Shown here in pieces: positions 49,300-59,957 of a stretch of 64,000 nucleotides of DNA. The notes beneath the pieces were generated by a model. The model was given only the letters and a program-made list of their open reading frames with translations. It did not search any database and had not been told where the DNA came from. The stretch lies in the NCBI GenBank assembly GCA_050084985.1, contig JBITNC010000001.1, positions 202,864,001 through 202,928,000 of the forward strand, read 5' to 3'. A program made the position numbers and the translations under genes. The DNA is from Nageia nagi (taxonomy: Eukaryota > Pinophyta). Each line of letters starts with the position of its first letter. Within the stretch, counting starts at the first letter, position 1.

Positions 49300-49560
49300 A
49301 CATACATATTAATACTTTTTATCTTGTTTACTTATGCTCTCCCTTTGTGCTTCGTGCGATCTAAGGTGACCAGAATAGACTTGATAAGAAGGGGTAAATT
49401 AATTTTTTCTCTTTCTTCACTCTCACACTACATACACATTAATACTTTTTATCTTGTCTACTTATGCTCTCCCTTTACGCTTTGTGCGATCTAAGGTGAC
49501 CAGAATAGACTTGATAAGAAGGGTTAAATTAACTTTTCTTTCCTTTCACACTCACACTAT
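49300..49560 (+). repeat. Two tandem copies of a 130-bp 5'UTR unit
   Basis: ACATACATATTAATACTTTTTATCTTG starts the first unit (49300), and a near-identical sequence the second at 49430. Each holds a TATGCTCTCCCTTT block and GGTGACCAGAATAGACTTG. Partial copies occur near 49785-49840, and a related block is found in the E2 leader near 16280, so the unit is an old feature of the leader. Confidence 0.88.
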
Positions 49561-50845
49561 CATTAATTGGGTTAATTTATCTACATCTAATGACCTCTTA
49601 CTAGTAAGAGGAGGCAATTTACTACATATAATACTTCCATAATTGGAAGAGGTAAATGAATCACACTTAATTTGGAATGAACTTAAGGAAAATAAATCAG
49701 GGTTTTGGATAGTACAAATCACATTAAAGGGTTAATGAATTGGGTGGATTCGAACACACTAAGTACTTCCACTTGACAAAGTATGCTCTCACCTTTGCGC
49801 TTCGAGTGATCTTAAGTGATCAGAAATAAGTTAAGTGGAAGAGGTAAAATTTATGCACATTTTATTTGGAAATTTACTTCACATTAACACTTGAAGAGGT
49901 CTGCCCTTACCACTCCATTGGAGGTCGAAGGGATGTGACCCTTGGAGGAATAATTGAACCACATTTAATTAATTTATCTACACATAATACTTCCACAGCT
50001 GGAAGGGGTTAATGAACATTACTAAGAGGTTGGATAATGAACCACATTATAATTAAAAAGAACAACGGGGTTTATTAAGGTCAAAGTTCATTTAAAATAA
50101 ACTTTTGATTGTATCACATTAAGATAAGATAAGTGAATGGACATGAATGTTTGGGAGGGTAGTATGCATAATTGCATCTTACTTGTTTAAATTGCATTTC
50201 ATAAGGCCTTAAAGGATATAATTGAACATTAATGAGTTGGATGTCACTACCAACCGTTAATTCTTACTTCTTTGTACCCATCGACATCACACACTTGAAG
50301 CCATAGAGCCAGTTACGCTTGGAGGTAATGACCAAGGTGACTCTCCTTTAGGTAGGAGTCAAAAAAGGAGATTCTTTTAGAACCAAGCCAAAAGCCATAG
50401 AGACTTGTAAACATTATTTAGAATTACCCAAACTACCTGGTTTAACACTTGACTAGTCAAAACAAATTAGGAAAATTAAAAGACTAAAATTAACAACTCA
50501 TATCGTTCATTTAACTCAGACATTAAAAATATGTGAAAACTTAAAAAAGATAATCACATCGTTAAAAATAAGCTTGCATATAGGATGTTTGTGCATCAAA
50601 TTGTTTTCTCGAAAACATAATATAAAAGATAAAAATAAAACTTCTTTTACGATGTTTGTTTATGTGTTCAAAAACTGAATTGACATGTTTCATTTATGGA
50701 ATGATATAATAGGTCATACAAAGGAATAGGTTTAAAAGACAACTAAAAGTTGATTTTATTTAAGTTTTTTACTTTGAACCCCCTTTGTAACAAATAGAAC
50801 ATAGGCATGTGTCAGTTACTCTAGATCCATACAAATTTTGAATTA

Positions 50846-51577
50846 TTGAGAACAATTAAAAGACCTTTGAATTTTATCATTATGAGGTTCATCTTGGTTG
50901 CACTTTTAAATTATGTGCCTTTTCCTATCAAAGTAAAACCAAAAATACAAAGATTATGTTCACATATTGCAAAGTCAACCTTAGATACTTATTCTACTTC
51001 AAAGGTCATGAAGAATGATTTTTATGTTGACATTGAAAAGCTTTTAGCATATTTAGCAAAGAAAGAACAATGTACCATACCTCTTCTTCAATTCTCAGAA
51101 AGCCTTGTTAGATCCCATGAAGAGCTAGAGTATAGTTCTTCCATTCCTTCGCCCTCATCATGGGATGAGTTTGACACTAAAAATAATGAGCCCATCATAA
51201 AGGTTGAAAACTCATCGACACATCTCATCAAATTAAAATCTTGTTGTGCATCTCCTTTCGAGACTATCGAACCTAATGAATCCAATTTGCTAAGTGATGA
51301 ATCGAGTATTAATTTCAAAGGCCTTGATGCAACATCCTATGCTAAATCATATGACCTCCTAGAGTTAGATACTTGGATGTCTTCACCCCCACCTTGGGAG
51401 GAATATGATATTAAAGAAGAGGAGTTTGACATGAATCTTGAGGATCCTTCAGAGCATTCTTCAGAATTGCAATTTCATTCTCCTCCCCTTCTTGAGGCTA
51501 CAAGACCTTCTATTGATTCCTATGAATCTCATGATATTCTTGAGTGCAAGGATGAAACTTGTTCATTCTCATCATAA
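50846..51577 (+). CDS. N-terminal ORF of the inner element, unknown function
   Basis: 243 codons, open from ATG 50846 to TAA 51575-51577, with no damage. After a hydrophobic start (FIMRFILVALLNYVPF, possibly a signal anchor or chance) it becomes acidic and Ser/Pro/Glu-rich. Two imperfect internal repeats share an SSxPxPxxWDEFD / SSPPPWEEYD motif near residues 97-112 and 178-192, each followed by an acidic stretch. No family recognised. It occupies the place of the coiled-coil gag N-terminus of E3 but does not resemble it. Downstream, 51800-51997 continues in the same frame after stops, so it may be the first part of a longer polyprotein. Long intact frames in a non-autonomous element suggest relatively recent amplification. 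Confidence 0.6.
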   Translation: MRTIKRPLNFIIMRFILVALLNYVPFPIKVKPKIQRLCSHIAKSTLDTYSTSKVMKNDFYVDIEKLLAYLAKKEQCTIPLLQFSESLVRSHEELEYSSSIPSPSSWDEFDTKNNEPIIKVENSSTHLIKLKSCCASPFETIEPNESNLLSDESSINFKGLDATSYAKSYDLLELDTWMSSPPPWEEYDIKEEEFDMNLEDPSEHSSELQFHSPPLLEATRPSIDSYESHDILECKDETCSFSS

Positions 51578-51899
51578 GTAGAAATTGAAGAGCCTCACAT
51601 AAGAATTACAAAATCCATAGATTGTATTATTGAATCTCAAGAATTTCAATCACAAAGAAATGAAAAATATAAAAATAAAATTTCCAAAGCTAACACACAT
51701 GAGCTTAGGAATGAACATCCATGTGGGGAAATAACACATCATGATGATGGTACAAAGTTTTATGAGGATGAATGTTGTTCAAACCCACTAAAAATACCTT
51801 TGAAATATCAAACTAGCTTGATGAAAAATGGGGAATGTGATAAAGAAGATAGCCCTACAACAAATAAATTACTTAGGAATATTTTCTATGATGAAAAAG

Positions 51900-53500
51900 C
51901 TAAGAATATTTTGCAAAGGAATCCCATAAACAACAACAAGCATGTTCTTCTCACGATCAACATGACAAAACCTTCAACGAGTTTGTCGACAAAATGAAAC
52001 AAGAAGAGATAAGACAAAAGCATGATGTAAAAGCTCATGCCAACCAAAAGAGTCAAGCTTGGGCGCAATTATCATCACCTCTTAATTACCAAGTATGGAG
52101 ATATCAAAACTCTAACCTTGATCAACAAAGAGAATTTCCTCTTGAGAGCTTAAATTATCAACCTCAAAACCCCTCTTCACAAGCTAGGATAATTGACCCC
52201 ACCTATCAAAAAACACTTCATAGGGCTAGGTCTTGTATGGAAGATTCTGATAGGATGACCTTGTATTTAGTAAGAACCTCACAGACAACTCCTCAATGTA
52301 AGATCTCAAACAAATTCTTCTATGATCCTTACTCTCATGAAAAACCCTCATCGCAAGAAAAATGTAGAAAAGCTTTAGCTAAACAATTCAAGGTAGGAGA
52401 GATACCCTCCTTTGCGGAGTTGGAGGCAAAGAGAAAGCACATAGAGAGAGATTGTGAAGAAACTATAAACTTTAGTAAAAGATATGAATATGTTCAAAAT
52501 AAGTTAGAAGAGGAAGCCAAACTTAAGGAAAAGAATATAAAACTCAACAAAAAAGAAAAGCAAGAGCTTGACAAACAACGACAAATTTTTGATAAGGTAA
52601 AATAAGAAGTTCGAGATAGTTGGTTACTTCATGAGAAGTTTCAACAAAATAAAGTACAACCATCTACAACTCTTAGAAATTCAATACAAGAGCATCCTTT
52701 ACCTTCTAATCTTCCATCATTATCATCTTCATCATTGTTGTCAAGATCTTCTTTTGATGATGAATCTTATAATTCAGACCTAAAGTCAGAAAGAAACACC
52801 AATCATAGAAGATATCGAAAACATCCTCAGGGTAGTTGGACAAATAAATAATTAGAAGATTTCATGAATAAAGAAATGAACATATCAAGGTTCCAGAAGT
52901 TGACATATGATAATATTTGCAATGAACCCATCCATCCAAGTGTCCCTAAGAAGAAATTACCTTACAACTTTGAAATGCCTAAGATAATTCCTTTTACTGG
53001 AAATGAGGATCCTAAGGAACATTTAAGGTGGTTTAAGTTCTCAAATTACCTCATTTCTAATGATGAGGACTTGATGCTATGTTTGTTCCCCATGACGCTT
53101 GCATCCCAAGCCCTGGAATGGTATAATAATTTACCACGACATAGTATTTATTCATTTACTCAATTGGCAGACTTGTTCTTACAACATTTTAGGATTTATA
53201 TCAAAGAGAAATCTTCTATTACAGATCTTGTGGAACTAAAACAATCTCAGAATGAATCAATTATTGACTTTGTTTCATGATGGAGGGATATACTCTATCG
53301 CATGCCCTATACCTTACCTCAGGAGGAGTTAGTTAAATTATTCAATCAAAATTGTTTAAGGCCTATAGCTAGTATATTACAAATCCAATGATATAATACT
53401 CTCAAAGAAGTTATTGCTCATGAAGTTATAATTGAGAAGGTCAAGATTGAATACGATGAAATAAAAATTACGAGGAAAGAAAAATATAACAAAAAATGAG
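51900..53500 (+). pseudogene. Inner element gag
   Basis: Frame 1 from about 51905. The piece 51994-52605 is hydrophilic and ends in an E/K-rich coiled coil (EEEAKLKEKNIKLNKKEK). After TAA at 52603 a Ser-rich linker leads to 52864-53280, the gag core (IIPFTGNEDPKEHLRWF, CLFPMTLASQALEWYN, LFLQHFRIYIKEKSSI), broken by TGA at 53278-53280 and another near 53389. It is close to the E3 gag. The region matching about 38990-39200 of E3 is missing, so the core joins almost directly to the zinc knuckle. Confidence 0.88.
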
Positions 53501-54790
53501 TATTGTAATTATCACCATCAAAGAGGTCATAGTACAAAAAATTGTCTAGCATTGAGAAATAGAACACAAAACTCAATCAAAGATAATAGCTTGGAAGTTG
53601 AAGACCATACTTCTATTTCAAATCAAAATTTAAAAAATTATCAAGACTCACTTCTTTCATATCAAGTAAATACAGTATCTACTGTACCTAATTACAGTCA
53701 AGTGATACACACCTGGAATCCAAGTAATCAACCTATTATAAGAATAGTTGGAGTTGATACTGGAACTCAAAACATACAAGAAAAACAAATTGATATATCA
53801 TATAATAAAAAATCCAAAATGCAAGTTCCTCCATTGATACATCAGCCTATAATTTCTTTTTATGACCATGAGAGACAATCAAACAAGGGACTTCAAGGGT
53901 TAGATCCACCTCTCCATGTCATCGATAAAGTAAATGGTAAAATTGTTAAGAGGATATTAATAGACGAAGGGTCAGATGTCAATATCATATCTACATTAGC
54001 ATATCACAAATTGAATCTTCCCTTCTTTCATATTTCTTTGCCATCATTACAAATAAAAGCATTTAATAATGCATTATGTTCAACAATAGGATCAATAGTG
54101 TTACCCATCACCATTGGATGTAAGACGATACAAACATCATTATATATCATTGAAGGGAACATTGAACAATATAATATTCTTTTAGGTAGACCATGGATTC
54201 AAGAAATGGAATGTGTCCCATATACATTTCATGGTTGTCTAAAATACATTCATGAGGGAGTACTCCATTGTGTACGAAGAGATGAAAATCCATACTCACA
54301 TTATAATATTATAAAATCATCGAAAATGAAACCTCCTATGCAAAAGTCAAAGGGGAAATCATCATCCACCTTTGCTAGGCAAGGGGATAATCATAAAGAT
54401 ATGAGATGGAAATTAAAATCCAAAGATGATTACAATGATGGAATGCAATCTTTGGAACAACCTAAGAGAGTGATAGATCATATAATGAAAGAAAAACTAA
54501 AGCTTAAGTCAATAAAATATGATAAGTATGGACATCATGTTTATCATCATCAATTGGGGCATAATACTAAACATTGCCACCAATTAAATCAAGCCCTTCA
54601 TGATTTGATGGATGATATACGGCTTGAAGTAGATATACCTTTATTGATAAATAACAATTTACATAATCTACAAAATACATACATAAAATCCACACAATTA
54701 AACAATGATGAATTGTGTTATTTGCATAAGGATATTCAATCTCCTTCACATCGTTCACATTGGGGCAGTCGTCCCCCATATTACTTTTGA
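53500..54790 (+). CDS. Inner element zinc knuckle, protease and a second knuckle-like domain
   Basis: A frame shift near 53500 leads to YCNYHHQRGHSTKNC (about 53507-53550), the Tat-type knuckle. From ATG 53552 to TGA 54788 the frame is open (412 codons). The retropepsin core ILIDEGSDVNII lies at about 53953-53990 and YNILLGRPWIQEMEC at about 54170-54212. After a basic linker (QKSKGKSSSTFARQ), residues around 54520-54640 read HHVYHHQLGHNTKHC followed by LNQALHDLMDDI. This matches the region around the gag knuckle of E3, with the first cysteine replaced by histidine, so a second copy of the gag C-terminus is fused behind the protease where RT would begin. Protease catalytic residues look intact. 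Confidence 0.85.
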
Positions 54791-54862
54791 TCTCCTCATG
54801 TTTTACATAGATCACATTGGGGCAATTGCCCCCCATAAAAAAAAAACAAAAAAAAAAAATTA
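54755..54862 (+). repeat. Duplicated GC-rich palindrome followed by an A-run
   Basis: CACATTGGGGCAATTGCCCCCCAT contains the perfect 14-base palindrome GGGGCAATTGCCCC at 54819-54832. A decayed copy (GGGGCAGTCGTCCCC) lies at 54762-54776, 57 bases before, and an A-rich run follows to 54862. The block marks the point where gag-protease ends and pol is missing. Confidence 0.8.
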
Positions 54863-56129
54863 TCATCAAAACATGATTTAGAAATCACACAAACATCAAA
54901 ATATGATTAAAAACTAAAATGATCATATCAAATAGGTTATAATATGTTTATTGCATTCCCATGTCTTCCCCTTTTTCCACCTCATATTCATCCCCCATTA
55001 TGTTGGAATATTTGAGTATTAGATTATATTCTAACAATTCATCAAGGCATATATACTATACATTATCCATGATCACTTCCATACCATTATACAAATATGT
55101 TTAATACTTATTGTAAAAGAGATAGTTTATGAAATTAATATTCTTATTGACTTTACCAACCTTCATCATGAAATTCTTGAAACTTTGGATGATAAACAAA
55201 CATGATTATGATACACTTAGGGTTATTACGGACTCATACACATTTTCACATTTAAATAATCTTAAAACAGTCAAGAATGAGGTGTTACAAGAGCATGATT
55301 TCTAGCGAAAGTATTACATGTTCATCCTATTATTCGCTTCATCTCGAACCCAAGAATCATTTGATAGTTTTATAAAAAAAAAAAAAAGAAGAAAGGAAAG
55401 AGAAAAGATGATGACAAAAAAAGAAGAAGAAAGTATTACTACATCATATCAATGATTCTTGGGTGATTACAATATCCTCTACCGGGGCTATAGACGCCTG
55501 ACTGGCAGTAGAGCAAGGTTGTAGTGAGATCGAGGGGTTAATCCTCATCGGGGCTATGGATGCCTGTCTGGTAATGGGGCATACCTTACGAGTGGTGACA
55601 TGTCCATATTGGTTAGCGACCTTCTTTCCTATGGACCTCTGTACGTTTCATATGGATGAACTAGCTTATATATTTTATGCTCTTGTGACATTTAGTTTGA
55701 GATTGTCTAGAGATGGAAATAAACATCATTGCACACACATGAGTCTATGATAATTTTGAGAACATCATGAATTTGTTCTATATCATCTAAAGAAGAAAAA
55801 ATCTAATGGTGATTGGTTAATATGGTCAACTTGAATATTATGATCATTACATTTCTTCATCATCCCATACCTCCATCCCATACTATTTATTATTACATAG
55901 TAATTAATATTACACTTATGTTTATCAATGCCTTGATGAGTTGATTAGTTTATCTCTCTAAATACTCAATACATCCTATGTCTATTCATTTGATATACTA
56001 TTTTCATATTAACATCCACCACCACCCCATACACATTATACTATACCAACTTTCATATTTTATTATCCAACATCCATATATTTCCTAATCCATCTTTATT
56101 GATTAATAAATTGGAGGTGCTTCCATATT
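54863..56129. other. Non-coding 3'UTR of the inner element, first part
   Basis: No pol domain in any frame. A purine-rich low-complexity tract lies at 55370-55435. A GGGGCTATRGAYGCCTGNCTGG segment occurs twice, near 55484-55510 and 55546-55575. The rest is unremarkable AT-rich sequence. Confidence 0.55.
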
Positions 56130-56480
56130 ATTTGAGAAAAAGAGTGAGTAATTGCTCTCCCCATTAATATGGGAGTCAACATTGTTGTTGTTAAAACCTT
56201 TTGCTTCTATTCTTATCTAAGCAAGAAATTGCCTGTAGTAGATTGATAAAAGTCAACCCTAGAACATTGTTAAATTTTATAGCTTCTATTATTCTTTAGG
56301 ATCGAGAATAAGAAATTGTTCTCCCCATTGAATTGGAAGTCAATGTTCTTTTCCTATCATATCCCATCCATTTCAACCCCTTAGAACATCATTAAAAAGC
56401 TTCCATCATTCCTTGGGATCGAGAGTAAGAAATTGGTCTTCCCTTTGAATTGGAAGTCGATGTTCTTATTCCCTTTCCAT
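56130..56480 (+). repeat. Degenerate tandem repeats, period about 132 bp
   Basis: AGAACATTGTTAAA (56261) and AGAACATCATTAAA (56393) mark units 132 bp apart. Each holds GGATCGAGARTAAGAAATTG and GAATTGGAAGTCRATGTTC, and a partial unit precedes them. They resemble the 145-bp unit of E3 (AACATTATTAAA...AATGTTC), so both arrays descend from one 3'UTR repeat. Confidence 0.75.
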
Positions 56481-56559
56481 TCATTATCATCTACCCATAA
56501 ATTGAATGTGTGCTACATCTTGTTCCATATTCTTTGGTACATGTTATCATAAAATAAAA

Positions 56560-59050
56560 AGTATTAGTAGACAAACCTGATAAATGATACAATCTAATAC
56601 TGCAATTTTTCAAATCATTATCCTTAAATTTTTAGATATTTAATAATATCCAAATCAACATCGATGATTGAAATAATAATAAAACTAATAACAATAATAA
56701 AAAAACTTATTCAATCTTGAGATACACCATCAATGTGTAGCACATCAATATACATTCATGATTAAAGTCTAATAATCATGCTTTTAAATGTCTTAAGAAT
56801 GAATAATAAAATACATAATACAATCATCTATCATTATGTTGATCCTTGTAGTAAACTTGAGTTTGTATCATCATCTCAATAAATAAAGTAGAATGCATTT
56901 GTCTTGTTTTCAAGTCATGTTCAACAAAAAACCTCAATCATGGAAAAACATATTTCTAATGATTTTCGCAAGAAATGATCATGAAACCCATTCTGCTGGG
57001 GCAAATAGCAGAATTATCAAACATTAAAATGTTATCTACTTTGAAAGGACTCCACATCACATACATGCTAATGGCATAGAGCCTATGGAATATAGTGTTC
57101 CATAAAATAGCGTGTTGTAGACAAGAATGAGTACTTAGTAAAATGTAGAACTTATTTTCAAAACACTTTGATTGCGAAAATTCAAAAGTTTATGTTTGAT
57201 CATAATTTGGGGCAACTATGATTGTCCATTACCCAAAGCAAATCATTTGCCTCTATCATCAACCAACAAAATCAAGATTTAAAATATTCATACATAAGTT
57301 GACAAACTCAAGTGTACAAGTCTTGACTTAACCACTTACCAACCTCAAGTATATTATCATCTACTTATGAGTCTAGTGGTATTTGTATAAGTCTACAATG
57401 ATAACATGTTAGTTTGTTTGTATCTTCTTAAGATACATGACTATGTTCGCTCACCACATCATGCAATAAACATGCAAACTCGATCATAAATAATTTCATC
57501 ATGAATCCTTGATAAGACAAACACCATGTATTGTTTATGATCTTACAATGAATCATGAACTTCCTAGTTCAAATCATATGTCATGTTATGCATGTTTAGT
57601 CATCACTTATTGTTATACGTATTCAAGAAATCCTAGTCATCAAAAAGCATGATTCCAATGATTTTTGCAAAACCTACCTTTCTAAAGTAATAACATAACA
57701 ATCAAAATTCAAATTAGTGCACACAAAGGGCACTTCATGTCATATATTTGACTCGGCTCCATATATTCCTTGGAATAAACACAAGACACCCATGCAAGGA
57801 TATATGGGAACAAGCCTTTAGTACCTATTTGGTGTACAACCAACGTGTGTTCAAAATACTTCAATTGCAAAGCTCAAGAAATCAAACTTGGATAATTGGG
57901 ATAAATACAATTTCCCATGATCTAAAATCAAACCTTATGTTCACCTATAAATGATTGAAACAATAAGGTTAGGGCCATTTGTACATTCATCTTACTCATT
58001 CACTAGCTAATATGTATTAGTTTTTTTGAACAGTCTATCATCATCATCACTAACATCATTAGTTAGTTAAAAAGGGGCCATAATGCTAAGAAAAGCACCA
58101 CAATAACATAGTAAGCTCATGATCACATAGTAAGACCATGGCTACATCTCTCTTAAAATGTACTCAAAACATTGTTAATTAGAAAATTGAAAGTTATATG
58201 TCTACTCATGGTAATTAGGATTGCCTATAACCTGAAATAAGATGTTTATGCTCAATATGATTCTAAAAAGACTTATGCAAAAGATCATCACGAAACCCAT
58301 TCTGCTGGGTCAAAAGCAGAGAAAAATGGAAGATGACTTGTATATAGATAACAAGCTTCCTATCACATACTCGCTTCAGCATGCATAGACAAACTAGAGT
58401 CTTGTCATGCAACTACCATAAATAGCACATAGTATGGAGATTGACACAAGTGTAGTTTTGATGTATTACAATATCATTTTCAAAATGTATCAATTGCAGA
58501 AGTTAAAAAAAAAAAAATCATATTCAGTCATGGTGAGGGCTATCCTCATGACAACATCAGATGATGAAATATGTATAAATAACAAGTTTTGATTTAGAGA
58601 AGCTATAATTATATCCTACTAAAAGATCTAAAGCTTTATACGAAAAAAGATTTTGATGATATTTCTTAAAAATATCGTTAACATTTACAAATATCAAAGA
58701 AGGTAAAATGTGATGTATCATTATTACAGGAGATCACCTTGAAACCTCGTTGTCAGGACAAAGGACAACACCATCAAACTCGTATACTAAGGGGGACTTA
58801 TACGGTACATGTGCGCTTAGACATGCAGAACAACATAACAAAAATGTCATCTAGCTGTCACACAAACTCAACACATTGTCATACCAAAAATAGTCACTTC
58901 TGAAGTATATTCAAATTTGTTTTCAAAACTACATCAAATGTAAAATGAAAACACATTTTATCATAATTTGATAAATCAAAATTTTGATTCATTTAAGAAA
59001 TTGAGTCAAAACTTATATCACAATCAAGCAACAAAGCTTTTCATTCTATG
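56560..59050 (+). repeat. Four long degenerate repeats in the inner element 3'UTR
   Basis: A TTTTCAAAAC..TTGCRAA landmark recurs near 57153, 57850, 58480 and 58920, at irregular distances of about 690, 630 and 440 bp. Other shared pieces are CATGAAACCCATTCTGCTGGGG (56973) with CACGAAACCCATTCTGCTGGGT (58288), and matching positions near 57640 and 58740 that are more diverged. The last unit (58700-59040) is also present just before the E3 3' LTR at 62415-62765. No coding region is seen. Confidence 0.6.
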
Positions 59051-59093
59051 TTTTTGAAATTATCAACCGCATTTTTGGTTGATAATTCAAAAA
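59051..59093 (+). other. Hairpin just before the polypurine tract of the inner element
   Basis: TTTTTGAAATTATCAACC pairs with GGTTGATAATTCAAAAA around a loop GCATTTTT, leaving one bulged base. The purine tract AAAAAGGGGCAAAA overlaps its 3' arm. The E3 copy at 62775 keeps the stem although one stem base pair differs, C-G here and T-A there. Confidence 0.75.
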
Positions 59094-59102
59094 GGGGCAA
59101 AA

Positions 59103-59952
59103 TATAGACACCTAAAAATGTCCCCTCTTTAACCAAGTAAATATTGAAATAATCATAACTCTTTATAAAAGCCTCAAATAAGCTTGAAAACTTCATTATT
59201 GGATAGCTCTCATCAAGTACATGCAAAATGAGTGGTCACATGACCCCTTTTCGATAAAAATTGACTATTTGGCGGTCATTTCAATATTGTTATAAAAATT
59301 GCTAACCAGTCGCCGGCGTTCTCCTTGAAATGCCGGTGTTTTGAGCCAATCGCCGGCATTCGATATCCAAATGTCGGTGACTCTGTAATAGCCAAATAGC
59401 AACCAAAACAATGAGGGAAATTTGAAACGCTTTGTTCTCCAAGATGAGGTGGATAGAGGGGGTCAGTTACGACCTACGATGGCTATTCACTTCCTCTTAC
59501 CAGCCTTAAAACATCTCATCCAAAATCTATAAATATAAGCTAATACAAAGCAAATAAGGGAGGAATGGAACCCAATTTTGAAGTAGGGTAATGCTACCAA
59601 AATCTTGTGAGCTTATACATTTTATTATTTTATGCTAGTTTCATTTTAATACTTGTCATACATAGATGCTTTGATGTTATTGTCTTTTGCATGTGTGTAG
59701 GATTTACAGGTTGCTCATATCAAGGGAAGAAGCAAGCAACTCAAAAACAATGAAGATTTAATACTCTTTATTTTGGCACATAGCATTTGTAAAAGTCCCT
59801 TCTAAGGGCAAATTGTAGTTTGAACTAAGATTGAATATCATTTTGCAATTACAACATGTCTATCTATGTTATATAATTTGAGGTTCAATGAAGATTGAAG
59901 AATAATGTTATTTTATTTTATTCTACATTCCAGCTCAATTTTTATTGCAACA
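59103..59952 (+). repeat. 3' LTR of the inner element (850 bp)
   Basis: Begins TATAGACACC, a G-to-A change of the canonical TG, and ends TTGCAACA. It keeps better-preserved CGCCGGCG motifs (about 59312-59365) than the 5' LTR, plus the TATA box at 59528. Confidence 0.96.
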
Positions 59953-59957
59953 ACACT
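59953..59957. other. Right target-site duplication of the inner element
   Basis: ACACT directly after the LTR end TTGCAACA. It is identical to 47973-47977. Confidence 0.92.

Larger units (their letters stand above)
47978..59952 (+). mobile_element. Complete inner LTR element without RT or integrase, nested in E3
   Basis: LTRs at 47978-48828 and 59103-59952, perfect 5-bp duplications (ACACT) at 47973-47977 and 59953-59957, and a polypurine tract before the 3' LTR. The interior has a 2-kb 5'UTR, an N-terminal ORF, gag, protease and then 4.3 kb of repetitive 3'UTR. No RT, RNase H or integrase is present. The gag, leader, LTR and last 400 bp match E3, so it is a pol-less derivative of that family that inserted into its relative's PMD gene. 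By eye the LTRs differ at some 30-35 of 850 positions, many in CpG-like sites. Confidence 0.95.
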
